From positions 1 through 59,193 of the forward strand of contig CAKSNZ010000010.1 in assembly GCA_934476515.1 (NCBI GenBank): a DNA stretch of 59,193 bases. The letters are read 5' to 3'. Under the pieces are notes generated by a model. It saw only the letters and a list, made by a program, of their open reading frames with translations. It was not told the DNA's origin and did not search any database. Source of the DNA: an uncultured Ruminococcus sp. (GTDB lineage Bacteria; Bacillota; Clostridia; Oscillospirales; Acutalibacteraceae). The position numbers were made by a program, and so were the translations under genes. Position 1 is the first letter of the stretch. Each line of letters begins with the position of its first letter. Below, piece after piece: positions 1 through 9,455 of the stretch.

Positions 1-39
1 AGGAGTTTGTTTTTTATACTCATCGCTAAAGCTTTTTTG

Positions 40-64
40 AACCCCCGATACAATCGGGGGTTTT
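40..64 (+). terminator. Intrinsic terminator of an upstream gene
   Basis: A 9-bp stem (AACCCCCGA / TCGGGGGTT) with a TACAA loop is followed by a short T run on the plus strand. The gene it ends lies left of the window. Confidence 0.75.
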
Positions 65-79
65 CGTTATACAAAAATT

Positions 80-120
80 ACACCTACCGGTAAATTTAAA
101 ATCGGTAGGTGTTTTGTTTT
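80..120. terminator. Bidirectional terminator
   Basis: Arms ACACCTACCG (80-89) and CGGTAGGTGT (103-112) form a 10-bp stem. T-rich flanks follow it on both strands, so it can end the minus-strand lipoprotein operon as well as plus-strand readthrough. Confidence 0.75.
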
Positions 121-157
121 ATATTCAATTATTAAAATATTTATTATAAGGATAATT

Positions 158-1339
158 TTACTTTGCTAATTCAGCAAGTTCTTTAAATAAATTTCTTTTT
201 ATTTTTTTCCATCCTGCCCCATGGTCAACATTAGAGCCGTTTTTTTTAGGATGAAGAATAGCAGTATTTTTTTGATGTTCAGTTTTAGTTAATATGGCAT
301 ATGTAGAGTTAGACTCTTGACCTATATGATGAACCTCATAAGAAACTCCTGTACTGTCTATTGGAGCAAGACCTTTTGCCATTCTTTTACGATTATCAAT
401 CAATTCACCTTTGTATTTTACTTTACTTTTCCAAATTTTTTTAGGCACAAGGACTTTTGTACCATTTATATTTTTTTCAATTAATTTAGACTTTTTATAT
501 ACATTACTTTCTTTCATTGAACTAATACTACTAATCATTTCCGGAGAATATTTTAATTCTTTCTGTATTTTATAGGCCTCTTTTAATGTAAGTCCTTTTT
601 TAGTAACATCATGCTTTTTTAGTTCTTTTGCAATAGATTTTCCTTTAAATCCACCTGCTACACTACCTAAGATTGCACCCCACTTAAACTCCTTACTACC
701 TTCAAGGGCTGCACTTTTTAACGATTTATTTATATCACCTGTTTGGACATATGTTACCCCACCTGAAATTACTGCACTGATACCACCGGCAGACAAAGCC
801 ATTTTTGTTCCTTCGGATGCTGCTGTTGCAAAAACAATACTGGTTGCACCACCTGTAACGGCTGATACAGTTGCACAAAATAGAATTACACCTGCTCCAA
901 TTGACACATTCTTTATTACTTGTTCATAGGTATCATCATATTTTTCAAACTCTTTCACAACTGTTTTACCGTTATCATCAGCAGTAAAAACATATCTTTT
1001 TCCACTAAACTGTTTATCCAGCTGAGAAAGGGTGTATCCAAAATAAATATTTTCCTTTGAATTTTCATTAATCTCATCTATGTATTCTTGAGAAACATAT
1101 GTTGCCTTTATATCTTCAATATAATATTCTTTATTACCAAAACTATTTATAAGTGTAGAATAAACCTCATCTTTATATTGTTCCAAAGACTCAGAATTTT
1201 TCATATCACCAAACTTTAGCTTTTCTGAAATTGAAGTTGTAGTGGTTGTTTTGGTTTTACTTTCTTGATTTTTGCCTCCGATTGAACAACCCGTTAGTAA
1301 AAAAGCAATAGTAATAATTACTGCAATTATCCTTTTCAT
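158..1339 (-). CDS. Lipoprotein with C-terminal LHH-type HNH/Endo VII nuclease domain (putative polymorphic toxin)
   Basis: 393 aa. The N-terminus is a lipoprotein signal with lipobox LTGC (Cys18), followed by a Ser/Thr-rich spacer. Residues about 140-235 form a glycine/alanine-rich hydrophobic segment of the kind found before toxin domains. The last 75 residues match the LHH family of HNH/Endo VII nucleases: a GLAPID element, the VHHIGQ motif near residues 336-341, then TEHQ, AILHP and a tryptophan-containing tail. The predicted activity is DNA or RNA cleavage by a lipid-anchored exported protein. The ATG lies 2 nt after the stop of the upstream membrane protein, so the two are co-translated. 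No immunity gene follows: only two terminators lie between the stop and the window edge. The nuclease call rests on motif recognition; substrate and target are unknown. Confidence 0.7.
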   Translation of the reverse strand: MKRIIAVIITIAFLLTGCSIGGKNQESKTKTTTTTSISEKLKFGDMKNSESLEQYKDEVYSTLINSFGNKEYYIEDIKATYVSQEYIDEINENSKENIYFGYTLSQLDKQFSGKRYVFTADDNGKTVVKEFEKYDDTYEQVIKNVSIGAGVILFCATVSAVTGGATSIVFATAASEGTKMALSAGGISAVISGGVTYVQTGDINKSLKSAALEGSKEFKWGAILGSVAGGFKGKSIAKELKKHDVTKKGLTLKEAYKIQKELKYSPEMISSISSMKESNVYKKSKLIEKNINGTKVLVPKKIWKSKVKYKGELIDNRKRMAKGLAPIDSTGVSYEVHHIGQESNSTYAILTKTEHQKNTAILHPKKNGSNVDHGAGWKKIKRNLFKELAELAK

Positions 1340-1341
1340 AT

Positions 1342-2571
1342 CTAATCCACCCTATCTTTTTTTACCTTGTTTTCATTTTTAGCACATTTCTTTTTTCTAT
1401 GAATTTTCACAATTATAAAAACAATTATGAGTACCACCAAAACAGAAATTGCAATAATTATAATAATGTTTTTGTTAAGTGACTCATTTTGGTCATTGGA
1501 TTTTATTCCAGAATTCTTTGAAACATATTTAATTGTACCGTCAGAATTAATGGTATTACCTTTATCCATTTGTTTCTTTAATTCTTTTAAAGATAACTGT
1601 GTTGTTGCATATGCTTTCAATAAATCATCAGTACCTACATAAATAACCTTTGTGGTTGTTTGGTTTGTATATCTATTTTTCGCAGTAATAGTATATACAC
1701 CTTCATCAGTATATGTATCACCATCAGCACCCGGTTTATTAAAACGAGTATCCTCAACCAATTTGTCACCATTTTTATTGAGAATTTGTTTCTTTACATC
1801 AATGTCAAGATATCTTGATTTTGCAAAGTCAAGGTAAAATCCTTTTTCAGAAAAAGCCTTATTACCTAATTCATTCTTTGTAGAAACTTCTCTTGGGAAT
1901 ATCATACAATTACCGTTTCTTACTGAAAAGTTAAATGCAATTTTATAATCATAGGCGGATTGTTTCCAAAACTCCCACCAACTATCACCGATATCTATTT
2001 GATAATCCAAAGTAACTTCATAGTCACCTTCCTCACAAAGTTGGATTGTTGTATCGGCACCGTTTTTTACACCTTTAAGATAATCTTTGTATAATACAGG
2101 CTTATGTTTTTTACCTTGATAATCTGTGTATCTTGTGATAAGCATACCTTTTCCAAAATGGGTTCTTTCTATACCGAACTCCTCGTCATAACCACCATTA
2201 TCTTCAGAAATAGTCAATCCGTCTTTTCCGTTTAACTTTGAAATATCTTGAGCCAAACTAAACGATAAAGTAACCTTATCTCCTGCATTTTTTAAGAATA
2301 TAGGATTTTTAGTATTTTCATCAATAGCTCTGGTAAAACCACTTACATAAAAGTTGCCTAATTCCCAGCCAAAATGAGGATTGTCCTTTTCTATTTTTTC
2401 ATTTAGAGAATAGCCCTCTGAATGACCTGCATATACCGTTTCTCCTAAATATTTTCTTGTACTTGATGTAGTGTTAGATGTTGTTTCTTCAGCATTAGCA
2501 ACATAACACACACTAAAAATATTCATCAAAATAAATACAATAGTAAAAACACTAATTAGTCTTTTTCTCAT
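1342..2571 (-). CDS. Secreted, C-terminally membrane-anchored surface protein of unknown function
   Basis: 409 aa. It has an N-terminal signal peptide ending near ANAEE, a long extracellular region (about 30-365) of beta-rich, aromatic-rich sequence, one C-terminal transmembrane helix (about 367-390, rich in Ile and Val) and a lysine-rich cytoplasmic tail. This is a type I single-pass topology. The start ATG at 2571 has a good ribosome site (AGGGGT). It is first in a two-gene operon with the LHH-nuclease lipoprotein, so it may display, process or restrain that protein; this is inference. No family was recognised. Confidence 0.65.
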   Translation of the reverse strand: MRKRLISVFTIVFILMNIFSVCYVANAEETTSNTTSSTRKYLGETVYAGHSEGYSLNEKIEKDNPHFGWELGNFYVSGFTRAIDENTKNPIFLKNAGDKVTLSFSLAQDISKLNGKDGLTISEDNGGYDEEFGIERTHFGKGMLITRYTDYQGKKHKPVLYKDYLKGVKNGADTTIQLCEEGDYEVTLDYQIDIGDSWWEFWKQSAYDYKIAFNFSVRNGNCMIFPREVSTKNELGNKAFSEKGFYLDFAKSRYLDIDVKKQILNKNGDKLVEDTRFNKPGADGDTYTDEGVYTITAKNRYTNQTTTKVIYVGTDDLLKAYATTQLSLKELKKQMDKGNTINSDGTIKYVSKNSGIKSNDQNESLNKNIIIIIAISVLVVLIIVFIIVKIHRKKKCAKNENKVKKDRVD

Positions 2572-2706
2572 AATTCTACCCCTATATTACAAAATATTTA
2601 CTTTTATTATAATAAATTTTACATAAAATTACAACTATATTAATATATTTTTTATAATTTTTACCAAATTAGCACTTTGAAGCAGTTTAACAATTATGAT
2701 ACATAA

Positions 2707-2739
2707 AATAATCCCTCACCAATATGATGAGGGATTATT
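2707..2739 (-). terminator. Intrinsic terminator after the Big_2/Cys-repeat surface protein
   Basis: A perfect 12-bp stem (AATAATCCCTCA at 2707-2718 with its complement at 2728-2739) lies just downstream of the 2779-4767 gene. It is followed by TTATG on the minus strand. Confidence 0.7.
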
Positions 2740-2778
2740 CTTTGGAATTTAGTATGAATAAAAGGTTAATTGTAAGAA

Positions 2779-4767
2779 CTATTTTACTGTTATTGTTTTT
2801 CTAGGAAAATCTGTAGCATAAAATCTTGTAGTTTTTCCATCTAGAGTAATTTCCTTAATTGTTCTAACAGCAACATAATATTTTGTACCTGACTTTAGTC
2901 CTTTTATTGTTTGTGATACAGTTAAATTATTTTTAATAACAATATACTTTCTATCACTAAGGTCCTGTTTAGTTGCATAATACACTACATATCCGGTAGT
3001 TTGATTTGTCTGTTTATTCCATTTAACAGTTATCTGATTTTTAATTGAGGTTAATCTTGTAATAGTAGTGCCTTTCGGTACAATTTTGTATGTTAATTCC
3101 TTAGTACCACTATAACTACCCTTAAAACTTACTATTAGCTTATACTCATTTATATCAATTTCAGCGTTTGTTCCAAGACAATCATAGTCAATATTAAAAT
3201 TCAAATTGTTGCCCTTACTGTCCTTAACTATCAGTTTAGGGCTTTGTAATTTTCCATTATAAGTTAAAGATGATTTCTCAAATTTTATTGTATTTTCATT
3301 TATTTTATCAATAGTTTCTTTTTTTATAACGCTACAATACTTACAAGTTACAGACTTTTCACCATCTTCGTTAAATGTAGCAGGCTTAATAATCTGCTCT
3401 TCATCTTTCCATTCATGGCCTAGACTTTTCACAATACTTTTCTCAACATTGCCACAAGTTTTGCATTTTCTTGTAACTAAGCCATCTTCTGTACAGGTAG
3501 CCTCTTTACTAACTACAGATGCATCATAATAATGACCAAGTGCCGGAATTACATACTTATTTCTTTTTGCTTTTTTACATTCCTTACACTTAATTACTGC
3601 AAGTCCGGTTTTTGTACAAGTAGGCTTTTTAGTTACTGTATAAAAATTATTCCAAGTATGTTTATTAGAATTTTTCTTTATTCTTTTTTGCTCATACCCA
3701 TAATTGCAATATTTACATTTTCTTTCTTTAAGTCCTGTAGTGGAACAAGTAGGTTGTTGTATAGTATGCCAACTACCATAACTATGACCTACCACTGTTA
3801 CTTTACATATGGCAGATGATTTACTACCATCAGCAGGTAATATTTTAATTTCAGTTTTACCTTTATGGACACCTTTTATAGTACCGTCTCTGTTAACTTT
3901 TGCAACTTTGTTATTATAGCTTCTATAATTAACCAGTTTTATTTTTCCATCTACAATAGGTTTTAATTTATATGTCTTGTTAGCCTTTAGTTTTATGCTT
4001 GATTTTCCAAGCTTTATTGAATTTACAGTACCAAAATAAGTTTTTATACCTATAATTTTTTTGGCATGAACATTGCTACCATCACATGCTCTCGCTTCAA
4101 TAATTCCATAATTTTTGCCATAATATGTAGCTACATTGTTTTTATCAATCTTAACATCTTTAGGTGTTATCCATTTAATCTTTTTATTATATGCATTCTT
4201 AGGATATACAGTTACTTTTAGTTTTACTTTATTACCTTTTTTCTTTTCTGCTTTAATATCAATAGAGGTAACTGCTTTTCTTACTATTACAGTACATTTT
4301 GCTGAAAGTTTTGTACCATCGGTAGTTTTGGCTATAATTGTAGTTTTACCTTCATTTAAGCTATATATCACACCATTTTCTACTCTGGCAATTTTATAAT
4401 TTGATGATTTCCACTCAATAACTTTAGAACTCTTAGGTGTCACCTTTACTTTCAACTTTGCTGACTTACCCATAAGCATAGTTATTTTTGATTTATTTAA
4501 TTTGATTTTTTTAGTTTTAGAAGCCTTTTTATTCTTCACCTTTGGCAAAGTGTATTTAGGCTTTTTCATAGCAGGATATGTTGGATACACTACTTCCCTT
4601 TCATTATCGTTTTCGGTTATACTATCGGATTTTTCATTTGTAACTGATGCTGACACTACTTTATCATCAGTTACTTTTGCACTTGCTGTAATTATAGGTG
4701 TTAAATTTACAGCTGTACACATCATTAAAATCGCAATAAGTGTTGCTAATACTTTTCTGCTTTTCAT
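2779..4767 (-). CDS. Secreted surface protein: three Big_2-like domains, four three-Cys repeats, fibronectin III-like C-terminus
   Basis: 662 aa. A signal peptide (about 1-31) is followed by a Lys-rich linker, three bacterial Ig-like group 2 domains (about 85-330), and four short repeats with the pattern PTC-x10-C-x2-C. The fourth repeat has lost its first Cys (PATFNEDG). Next come an MBG/YDG-like beta module and a fibronectin III-like domain (about 565-660). No LPXTG or dockerin is visible, so anchoring is unclear. It begins 71 nt after the stop of the membrane-tethered sigma factor with no terminator between them, so it is probably in the same transcript and under the same promoter. The three-Cys repeats are related to those in the 1715-aa protein at 28.2-33.4 kb. 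Confidence 0.7.
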   Translation of the reverse strand: MKSRKVLATLIAILMMCTAVNLTPIITASAKVTDDKVVSASVTNEKSDSITENDNEREVVYPTYPAMKKPKYTLPKVKNKKASKTKKIKLNKSKITMLMGKSAKLKVKVTPKSSKVIEWKSSNYKIARVENGVIYSLNEGKTTIIAKTTDGTKLSAKCTVIVRKAVTSIDIKAEKKKGNKVKLKVTVYPKNAYNKKIKWITPKDVKIDKNNVATYYGKNYGIIEARACDGSNVHAKKIIGIKTYFGTVNSIKLGKSSIKLKANKTYKLKPIVDGKIKLVNYRSYNNKVAKVNRDGTIKGVHKGKTEIKILPADGSKSSAICKVTVVGHSYGSWHTIQQPTCSTTGLKERKCKYCNYGYEQKRIKKNSNKHTWNNFYTVTKKPTCTKTGLAVIKCKECKKAKRNKYVIPALGHYYDASVVSKEATCTEDGLVTRKCKTCGNVEKSIVKSLGHEWKDEEQIIKPATFNEDGEKSVTCKYCSVIKKETIDKINENTIKFEKSSLTYNGKLQSPKLIVKDSKGNNLNFNIDYDCLGTNAEIDINEYKLIVSFKGSYSGTKELTYKIVPKGTTITRLTSIKNQITVKWNKQTNQTTGYVVYYATKQDLSDRKYIVIKNNLTVSQTIKGLKSGTKYYVAVRTIKEITLDGKTTRFYATDFPRKTITVK

Positions 4768-4838
4768 AGTTTGTACCTCTCTTTACATTATTTTTGTCGG
4801 TTAATATTACCTAAACCTTTACTTTAATTACATTATAT

Positions 4839-6239
4839 CTAATCCAGAAATCCACCCACATCTACTGCATCTGTTTCATCTATTTTAGTTGTTGCACTTG
4901 GATCAGGTGTTATTTTCTCTTTTTTACTTTTAATTTTGAAAGGATAGTTTTTATTGTAACCATTACGAATAAAAACTGCAGTTCCTGTTTCTGTACCCTG
5001 AGTGCTAGTTGAATTACGTGCAATAGATTTATAATTTACCGTAATCTTGCTTCTATCTCTATTATATTTTAAATTTTTAATATTAATAGTCAAATTAAAA
5101 TCAGCATTAAACGGATGTAAAAAATAGTAATCATTCTTTATTTTTATCCTATCTGACTTTGCTACATTAGAAAGTTCTTTACCAAAGGCCTTTTTTGCAA
5201 CTTTTCGGAAGTCTTTTTGTGGAATTTTCAGACGCCAATCAATATCCTTAGTTATTTTAACAGATGGAAATAAATCCCTTGCTTTTGTAAAACTACCTGT
5301 TACCATCATATAATAACTTAATATATCCATCATATCAGAATCTGATATTTTACTAAAATTCTCACTTTTCCTACCGTAAGTGTATGCTAACAAAGTTTTA
5401 ATATAATTTTTTTCATCTTTATTCACTTTGTTATACATATGAATATTAATTACTTTTTCCTTTTGTACTACGCTTTCACCATAAATGTAACTAACTCCCA
5501 TAACACCTGACACTACAACCACTACTGCCACTATACTTGCAACAATTTTTAGTGATAATGATTTTAATACAGTTGCACCAACAACAGATGCAACATTGGT
5601 TGAAGTTACACCTAATGACTTTGACATAACTGTAAAGAAATCCAGAGGCATCATACCGTTTAGTGTATAACCCTTTTTCTTTAGCTTTTCAGCTTCCTTG
5701 ACTAGTTTTTTCTCACCTTGATGTATTCTTGACTTGATTGTACTTTCTGAACAGTCAAGCATTTCTGCAATTTCTCTGATTTTGTAACCCTCAATTCTAT
5801 TTAAAACAAGGGCATTTCTTTGGTCATCAGTTAATTTTGAAATTAACTTTTTATAAAGGTCAATGTTTTCTTGTGAATCTACCATTTTTTCAGGCACTAC
5901 ACTTTGGTCACTGTTTAAATCATTGGTTGTATATTCAAAGTCCTCTCCTATATAGGTTGGCTTCTTTTTCTTGATATAGTCCTTTGCTTTATTCTCGGCA
6001 ACTCTTCTTATCCATGCCGGAAACTCACTTGGCTTTTTGATTGTATCTATCTTTTCTATTGCTCTCAGAACAGAATCTTCAGCAATATCCTCAGCATCAT
6101 GGTGATTGTTAAGGATACTATAAGCCTTTTTATATGCAATATCCTTTGCATCTTCATATAGCAAAGTTGTTGCAGTAGTATCACCGTTCTTTACTTTTTC
6201 AAGAAATTCTTTTGTGTACTTTAATTTTTCCTTACTCAT
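4839..6239 (-). CDS. Membrane-tethered ECF-type sigma factor with extracytoplasmic sensor domain (paralogue 1)
   Basis: 466 aa. Sigma region 2 lies at about 25-92 and region 4 at about 130-185 (DDQRNALVLNRIEG, then a helix-turn-helix ending in STIKSRIHQGEKKL). A conserved linker (TLNGMMPLDFFT) leads to one transmembrane helix (about 231-253) and a 210-residue extracytoplasmic domain. The domain order means the DNA-binding part is held at the membrane, so sensing and transcription are in one chain. No anti-sigma gene is adjacent. An ECF-type promoter lies about 55 nt upstream, so autoregulation is likely. The first 255 residues closely match the protein at 25643-27757, but the sensor domains differ. 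Release by proteolysis is a hypothesis. Confidence 0.8.
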   Translation of the reverse strand: MSKEKLKYTKEFLEKVKNGDTTATTLLYEDAKDIAYKKAYSILNNHHDAEDIAEDSVLRAIEKIDTIKKPSEFPAWIRRVAENKAKDYIKKKKPTYIGEDFEYTTNDLNSDQSVVPEKMVDSQENIDLYKKLISKLTDDQRNALVLNRIEGYKIREIAEMLDCSESTIKSRIHQGEKKLVKEAEKLKKKGYTLNGMMPLDFFTVMSKSLGVTSTNVASVVGATVLKSLSLKIVASIVAVVVVVSGVMGVSYIYGESVVQKEKVINIHMYNKVNKDEKNYIKTLLAYTYGRKSENFSKISDSDMMDILSYYMMVTGSFTKARDLFPSVKITKDIDWRLKIPQKDFRKVAKKAFGKELSNVAKSDRIKIKNDYYFLHPFNADFNLTINIKNLKYNRDRSKITVNYKSIARNSTSTQGTETGTAVFIRNGYNKNYPFKIKSKKEKITPDPSATTKIDETDAVDVGGFLD

Positions 6240-6288
6240 ACTAATACCCTATTTTTCTAAATTCTTTATATTTTTTAGTTGCTTACAA

Positions 6289-6320
6289 TATATAGACGAT
6301 TCAGAAAACAAAAAGGTTTT
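6289..6320 (-). promoter_or_regulatory. ECF-type promoter P1 (sigma paralogue 1)
   Basis: On the minus strand AAC (6316-6318) is followed by 17 bp and then CGTC (6295-6298) within AATCGTCTATATAT. The same layout occurs three more times in the window. A TATAAT near 6364 on the minus strand could be an upstream housekeeping promoter in tandem. Confidence 0.75.
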
Positions 6321-6406
6321 ATTCTTCGGCAATTTCTTTTAAATTAAATCTACATTAATGATTATACATTATTTTCCACTAATATTTTCAAAATTACGAT
6401 ATAAAA

Positions 6407-7573
6407 TTAAATCATTTTCAGATACTTTAGGAAAATTCTCTTAAAGAAATTACTATTCTTTAATTTTTGTTCTTTATTAAAAGTATAATAATCCTTTAAA
6501 ATTTCACTCTCAACTTCAGTTGCACCGTTTTTACTGAACTGAATTTTATTTAAAACATTATTAATTTCCTTATTAATTTTCACATTTATTATATTAATTT
6601 TCTTATAATAATAAATGCACTTTTCTTTTTCTGTTAAAGAACTATATTTCTTTTCATCAAGCCTTTTCCTTAGTTTATATCTAAGAATAATCACTAAAAC
6701 AGAAATAATAATTAAGGATAAAAGCACAACTAAAGCTATCATAATAATATTAACAACCTTAGTTGCATAATTTTCAACCTTTATATTATCTTGTTTGTTA
6801 TTTACTTTATTTGTACTTTTAGTGTTTGCAACAGTAGTTGTATAAGAAATGGATGGTCTAACTACTGTTTCAACATTCTTTACTACACTTTTTTTGTTAT
6901 TTCTATTTACATTTTTTGTTGACTTAATTGTTGTAGTGTAACTGCCGTTTGTCTTTGTTGCTACTGTTGTATTAGTATTCTGAGGACTGGTTGTCACATA
7001 CTGAATAATATTCTTTGTTTGGGTTTTTTCAGGATAAATATTCACTACACTGACAAATAGCAAGGTAACTGCTAATGACACTACAAGTGTAATCCAAAAA
7101 TAATTTTTGTTATATTTTTTGCATACTGCTGTAATACATAGCACAACTAATGCACCGAAAAAGATAAACACAATTAGTTTATCAATTTTATTGCACATAA
7201 AAATATCAACAAAAAGTAATGTAGCTAATAAAAATACAGATACTTTTATGAACTTAAAATAGTCAATTAATACTGTAAATAAAAATGCAAATGCTGAACA
7301 AATTGCTAATGTAATAATTGCTTTTTCCTTTAAATAAATACCATTTGAAGCTAAACAAAACACTGCAAAAAAGCAAATACTAATAGTAATTAACTTTGAT
7401 TTTTCTTTTAAACTAAAAATCACTTCTGCTAAAACTACAGAAACAATAGTTGCAATTCCCAGCAAACATAAATCTACCGTAAAATTAAATGTAGTTAGTG
7501 TTAGGTTTTCTATTGAAAATAATAGGATAAAAACTAATAAAGCATCCACAACTTTTGATAAAATTTTACTCAA
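6407..7573 (-). CDS. Polytopic membrane protein, third member of a MoxR-DUF58 operon (TgpA-like without transglutaminase)
   Basis: 388 aa. About six or seven hydrophobic helices fill residues 1-178. A Thr/Asn/Ser-rich extracytoplasmic linker (about 180-265) follows, then one more helix (about 270-295) and a charged cytoplasmic tail. In many bacteria MoxR-DUF58 pairs are followed by a TgpA-like protein with N-terminal helices, an external transglutaminase domain, another helix and a DUF4129 tail. The helix-linker-helix-tail layout here is similar but has no transglutaminase domain or Cys-His-Asp triad. The start overlaps the DUF58 gene by 8 nt, giving tight co-translation. The assignment as a reduced TgpA relative is inference from layout and context. 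Confidence 0.55.
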   Translation of the reverse strand: MSKILSKVVDALLVFILLFSIENLTLTTFNFTVDLCLLGIATIVSVVLAEVIFSLKEKSKLITISICFFAVFCLASNGIYLKEKAIITLAICSAFAFLFTVLIDYFKFIKVSVFLLATLLFVDIFMCNKIDKLIVFIFFGALVVLCITAVCKKYNKNYFWITLVVSLAVTLLFVSVVNIYPEKTQTKNIIQYVTTSPQNTNTTVATKTNGSYTTTIKSTKNVNRNNKKSVVKNVETVVRPSISYTTTVANTKSTNKVNNKQDNIKVENYATKVVNIIMIALVVLLSLIIISVLVIILRYKLRKRLDEKKYSSLTEKEKCIYYYKKINIINVKINKEINNVLNKIQFSKNGATEVESEILKDYYTFNKEQKLKNSNFFKRIFLKYLKMI

Positions 7574-8519
7574 TAGTTTTCACCTCTTCACCACTACCGG
7601 TTATACAAAAGGCAACTGTACCTATTTCTTCAAATTCTCTATTGTCACTATTTGTAAACAAGTTGTAAAAGCATTTTTCTAAAGTTTCTTCACTGTCAAT
7701 CTTCATACAAATATTTTTTGTTGAAACCATGCAATAGGAATTTTCATCAATCAGTTTATTTGCTAAATACAAAAATCTACCTAGTATACTTTTATTTTCT
7801 GAATATTTATCGGTTAAATCTAAATATACATTTCTAGTTGGTTCAACATAGGTGTCATATTTTCTGGCAATTAGGGTATTTTTTCTTGCTGATAGTTTCC
7901 AGTTTATATCTCTGGCATTTAGTCCATAATGATATTCTGTAAAATTAAAATAATCTGTATCAAGTTCACCGTTTTCGTTATTTAAGAATAAAGTTTCTAC
8001 ATCTTCAAAATCTTTGAAACTTTCCTCATTTGGCAATACTAATGTGGAAAAAGAATTTTCCATTTTCACCTTAAAAGAAAATATACCTAACAAATCATAC
8101 ACCCTACAAGAATTTACATATAGGTTATACATTCCACATTTAGCATTATTATCAAATGATTTTGTAATAGGTGCTTTCATACTGCCTATTACTGTAAACT
8201 TATTCACTTTAGTATCTTTTGCAAATTTATTTGACACCATAAGTGACAATTTCATATATGTGAAAAATGACTTTCTTTCACCTATAATATTGATTTTCAG
8301 CTTATCATCATCAACAATTATCTTCTCACCATAAATATAAAAACTGTTTCTAAAAGTAGAAATCATATGTGGCAAACTTATAAGTAAGGACAATATAGGT
8401 AGAAAAGTCACCACACAAAAAAGAATAAAAATTACCCACTTATCAGTTACAAGATACATACCTAACAATATGGCTACAGAAAATATGTAAAGTAAAATAT
8501 TCTTAAGCATTTTGTACAC
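7566..8519 (-). CDS. DUF58 family protein (vWA-like partner of MoxR)
   Basis: 317 aa. Two N-terminal transmembrane helices (about 7-52) are followed by a beta-rich region and the DUF58 signature near residues 198-225, where YHYGLNARDINWKLSARK matches the family's R/Y-x-Y-x-x-G-D-x-x-R-x-I-x-W pattern. DUF58 proteins typically work with MoxR ATPases in envelope maturation or stress responses. It overlaps the MoxR gene by 17 nt and the downstream membrane protein by 8 nt. Confidence 0.85.
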   Translation of the reverse strand: MYKMLKNILLYIFSVAILLGMYLVTDKWVIFILFCVVTFLPILSLLISLPHMISTFRNSFYIYGEKIIVDDDKLKINIIGERKSFFTYMKLSLMVSNKFAKDTKVNKFTVIGSMKAPITKSFDNNAKCGMYNLYVNSCRVYDLLGIFSFKVKMENSFSTLVLPNEESFKDFEDVETLFLNNENGELDTDYFNFTEYHYGLNARDINWKLSARKNTLIARKYDTYVEPTRNVYLDLTDKYSENKSILGRFLYLANKLIDENSYCMVSTKNICMKIDSEETLEKCFYNLFTNSDNREFEEIGTVAFCITGSGEEVKTIE

Positions 8520-9435
8520 CCGGCATAACTGTTGTACTTAGAATATTTTTCATAAGGTCTTCACTTGTTACTTTGCCTTTATATTCTTTCTTTAAGGTAA
8601 TTCTGTGACTAACTGCTTGTACAAAAATTTCCTTTACATCTTCAGGAATTACATAATTTCTATTATGTGAATAGGCAACTGCCTTAGATAAATTCATAAC
8701 AGAAACCATTACTCTTGGGCTACCACCACATTCTACATAATTACTGTTCCTAGTTATATTAACTAAGGTTGCAATATATCTTGCTATTGATTCATTGACA
8801 AATACTTCTTTTACAGAATTTTGCATATCTTCAAATTCTTTTCTAGAAAGGACATAATCCAGCTTATCTAATGGATTTTCGGTTCTTCTGTTTAGTAACA
8901 TATTAACTTCTTCATCAACACCGGGATAACCTAAAGAAATCTTTACAGAAAACCTGTCTAACTGCGCTTGAGGCAGTTGTTGAGTACCTACATAACCATA
9001 TGGGTTTTGTGTTGCAATTACAGAGAAAGGTTCATCCAGTTTATATGTTTTACCATCAACAGTAACTTGATGTTCCTCCATTGCTTCTAACAAGGCTGAT
9101 TGTGTTCTTCCTGAAGTTCTGTTAAGTTCATCAGCAAGAAGAATATTACAGAAAACAGGACCTTTGATAAACTCAAACTTTCCTAATTCCTTATCATAAA
9201 TAGAATAACCTGTAATATCTGATGGCAAAGTATCAGAGGTCATCTGTATTCTTTTACTTGTTAATTGTAATACCTTTGAAAAGGCCTTTACTAAGGTAGT
9301 TTTGCCTGTACCGGGAATATCCTCAATCAGTACATTTTCATTGGCTAAAATAGCACAAAGGATAATCCTTATTGCACTTTCTTTGCCGTTAATAACTTTC
9401 TTAATTTCATTTACTATCTTTTCAAATTCACTCAT
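8503..9435 (-). CDS. MoxR-family AAA+ ATPase
   Basis: 310 aa, the usual MoxR length. Walker A is IPGTGKTTL (about 40-48), Walker B is LLADELNR followed by the family-typical ALLEAMEE, sensor 1 is ATQNP, and GGSPR lies near sensor 2. MoxR proteins are chaperone-like ATPases that act with vWA/DUF58 partners. It is second in the operon that begins at promoter P2, 20 nt after the unknown gene at 9456-9893. Confidence 0.92.
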   Translation of the reverse strand: MSEFEKIVNEIKKVINGKESAIRIILCAILANENVLIEDIPGTGKTTLVKAFSKVLQLTSKRIQMTSDTLPSDITGYSIYDKELGKFEFIKGPVFCNILLADELNRTSGRTQSALLEAMEEHQVTVDGKTYKLDEPFSVIATQNPYGYVGTQQLPQAQLDRFSVKISLGYPGVDEEVNMLLNRRTENPLDKLDYVLSRKEFEDMQNSVKEVFVNESIARYIATLVNITRNSNYVECGGSPRVMVSVMNLSKAVAYSHNRNYVIPEDVKEIFVQAVSHRITLKKEYKGKVTSEDLMKNILSTTVMPGVQNA

Positions 9436-9455
9436 AATTTACCCTACTCAACCAC

